Below are positions 6,502-7,144 of a DNA stretch of 7,144 nt, in pieces; the first letter of the stretch is position 1; every line of letters starts with the position of its first letter. Source of the stretch: JBHIER01 sp046760705 [NCBI: bacterium] (GTDB lineage: Bacteria > JBHIER01 > G020348925); assembly GCA_046760705.1 (NCBI GenBank), contig JBHIER010000171.1, positions 1 to 7,144 of the forward strand, written 5' to 3'. The notes below the pieces were generated by a model. The model was not told where the DNA came from and did not search any database. It saw only the letters and a program-made list of their open reading frames with translations. The position numbers and the translations under genes are program-made.

Positions 6502-6655
6502 CGGATTAAGGAGTTCGTTTTCCGCTCGTCGTAATCTACGAACCCCTTCCCTTGCATTGGCAGTAGGTTTTCGACGACTTCCAGAGGTAAGCTCTGCAAT
6601 TTCTATTCTGTGGGCTTTGGCTACCTTTAATCCTCTTGGCATAGCTTAATTAGTA
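6502..6655. other. Region after the oxidoreductase, no supported gene
   Basis: No plus-strand gene or clear terminator is visible. Two overlapping minus-strand frames look partly protein-like (MPRGLKVAKAHRIEIAEL, and a shifted LPLEVVENLLPMQGKGFVDY), which might be one frameshifted remnant. Neither matches a family I know. With the decayed genes upstream on the minus strand this fits a gene graveyard. Confidence 0.4.
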
Positions 6656-6689
6656 TCATTCCGGCTGAAGCAGAGCCGAATGCCGGAAT
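6656..6689 (-). repeat. Dispersed repeat, copy 5, with its own hairpin
   Basis: Positions 6656-6676 on the minus strand match 132-152 at 20 of 21 bases. ATTCCGGC (6658-6665) and GCCGGAAT (6682-6689) are perfect 8-base inverted arms. An alternative fold pairs CATTC-GGCT with AGCCGAATG. It lies at the end of the toxin fragment. Translated on the minus strand it gives IRLCFSRNDT, a spurious peptide. Confidence 0.65.
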
Positions 6690-6697
6690 CTCCGCAT

Positions 6698-6883
6698 TCA
6701 GTCAGCGGGAACGGAATGCAGCAGACGTAGTAAGCGATGGAGTAAGACACTAATTGGCTCTCGCGTTGAGAAGATAATACCCCAATGCTCCTTCTCTTCT
6801 GATAAATAACTGTGGTGTAGACGCGGGAAATCTCTAATGTTAAAGGTGACAATAGCCCGTTTTTGTGATGCAGAGGCGCACCA
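6698..6883 (-). pseudogene. C-terminal fragment of a DUF5615 PIN-like toxin
   Basis: The minus-strand frame reads SQKRAIVTFNIRDFPRLHHS, then EHWGIIFST, then VLLHRLLRLLHSVPAD and stops. The VTxNxxDFxRLH block, the H-x-GIIxST strand and the LLxRLLRLL helix are hallmarks of the DUF5615 PIN-like domain, usually the toxin of a toxin-antitoxin pair with a DUF433-type partner. The N-terminal half, with the first acidic catalytic residues, is missing. An in-frame TGA follows VPAD, and the next codons (Met-Arg) still fit the family's usual EMR before the sequence enters the repeat. Upstream it abuts the structural-protein remnant in another frame. No antitoxin gene is recognisable. Clearly non-functional; the family call is from motif memory. 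Confidence 0.7.
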
Positions 6884-7144
6884 TTGTTAGGGCCAATATT
6901 GCCCCGATAGGCCCCCGTAACACGCAGGTCACCATTGACGTCCAGTTTCTTTCGTCTGGGGACTCGTCGTCCCGATGCCGACATTGTCATTGAGATGTTT
7001 AGCATACATGGACCCTGTGCCCGCGCCTGTCCAGTCGTCATCAGGACCGCCACCACCTCCTGCAACGCTTTCAGCCACCGCCGCCCGAAAGGCATAGGGC
7101 ACGCTCACCAACCGATACCTCGGTGACAGCTCCTCCGCATCACC
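6874..7144 (-). pseudogene. End of a tail-fibre-like / secreted structural protein (VGIGTTSP-KLDVNG type), frameshifted and truncated
   Basis: The frame is open from the window edge. It contains LVSVPYAFRAAVAESVAGGG, then a DDDW segment, NVGIGTTSPQ, KLDVNGDLRVTGAYRGNIG and PNNGAP. This series (SVPYAFRA, then DDDW, VGIGTTSP, KLDVNGDLRV, GNIGPNNGAP) is common near the C-terminal part of large secreted or tail-fibre-like proteins in environmental bacteria and phages. Between SPQTK and KLDV the frame is broken: the minus strand has GAAAGAAA (6953-6946), and removing one GAAA restores SPQTKLDVNG. After NNGAP the expected ending is absent and toxin sequence begins. The N-terminus lies outside the window. 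Confidence 0.75.

Noticed and set aside
6646-7095. A single 149-codon minus-strand gene
   Set aside because: It is a composite frame joining shifted toxin sequence, part of the structural protein (KLDVNGDLRV) and the repeat; family motifs switch frame within it, so it is not one real gene.
1-7144. CRISPR array, tRNA, rRNA, complete insertion sequence or defence operon
   Set aside because: No regularly spaced direct repeats, tRNA-like cloverleaf, rRNA segment, transposase or known defence gene set was found. The PIN-like toxin is only a fragment.

Overview
The window looks like a chromosomal stretch of an anaerobic bacterium that copes with oxygen exposure. All intact genes are on the plus strand and start behind strong purine-rich Shine-Dalgarno sites. 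It encodes a flavodiiron O2/NO reductase, a single-cluster ferredoxin of the Thermotoga / Desulfovibrio gigas type, an adenosylcobalamin-dependent (class II) ribonucleotide reductase and a rubredoxin-reductase-like flavoprotein. I cannot name the lineage from the sequence. The gene style and the many small dispersed repeats ending in CGGAATGA would suit a deep-branching or environmental (metagenome-type) bacterium, but that is inference.

Layout: 1-114 is the C-terminal end of an unidentified gene. 234-1283 is a flavodiiron protein whose last 55 or so residues (to 1444) lie in the -1 frame after a run of six G. 1466-1606 is the first part of a glutamate dehydrogenase gene, cut off where a dispersed repeat begins. 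1610-1893 has no gene I can support. 1897-2085 is the ferredoxin, followed by a very strong GC hairpin (2131-2165). 2213-4297 is NrdJ, and 4317-5108, 19 bases on, is a short-chain dehydrogenase/reductase with a degenerate catalytic tetrad. 5109-5289 holds two copies of the dispersed repeat facing each other. 5290-6501 is the FAD/NAD oxidoreductase. From 6502 to the end no plus-strand gene is visible. The minus strand there holds decayed genes: the end of a tail-fibre-like or secreted structural protein (7144 to about 6874), frameshifted by a 4-bp duplication, joined directly to the C-terminal piece of a DUF5615 PIN-like toxin (about 6883-6698), which runs into another repeat copy.

How the genes may work together (inference): NAD(P)H electrons could pass through the rubredoxin-reductase-like enzyme and a small iron-sulfur carrier to the flavodiiron protein, which reduces O2 to water. 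The class II ribonucleotide reductase needs neither O2 nor a glycyl radical, so it works under both anoxic and micro-oxic conditions. No rubredoxin gene is visible, so the electron carrier is an open question. I found no defence system, CRISPR array, prophage core, tRNA or rRNA. The most unusual features are the repeats sitting at the breakpoints of decayed genes, and the SDR that lacks the catalytic Tyr and Lys.
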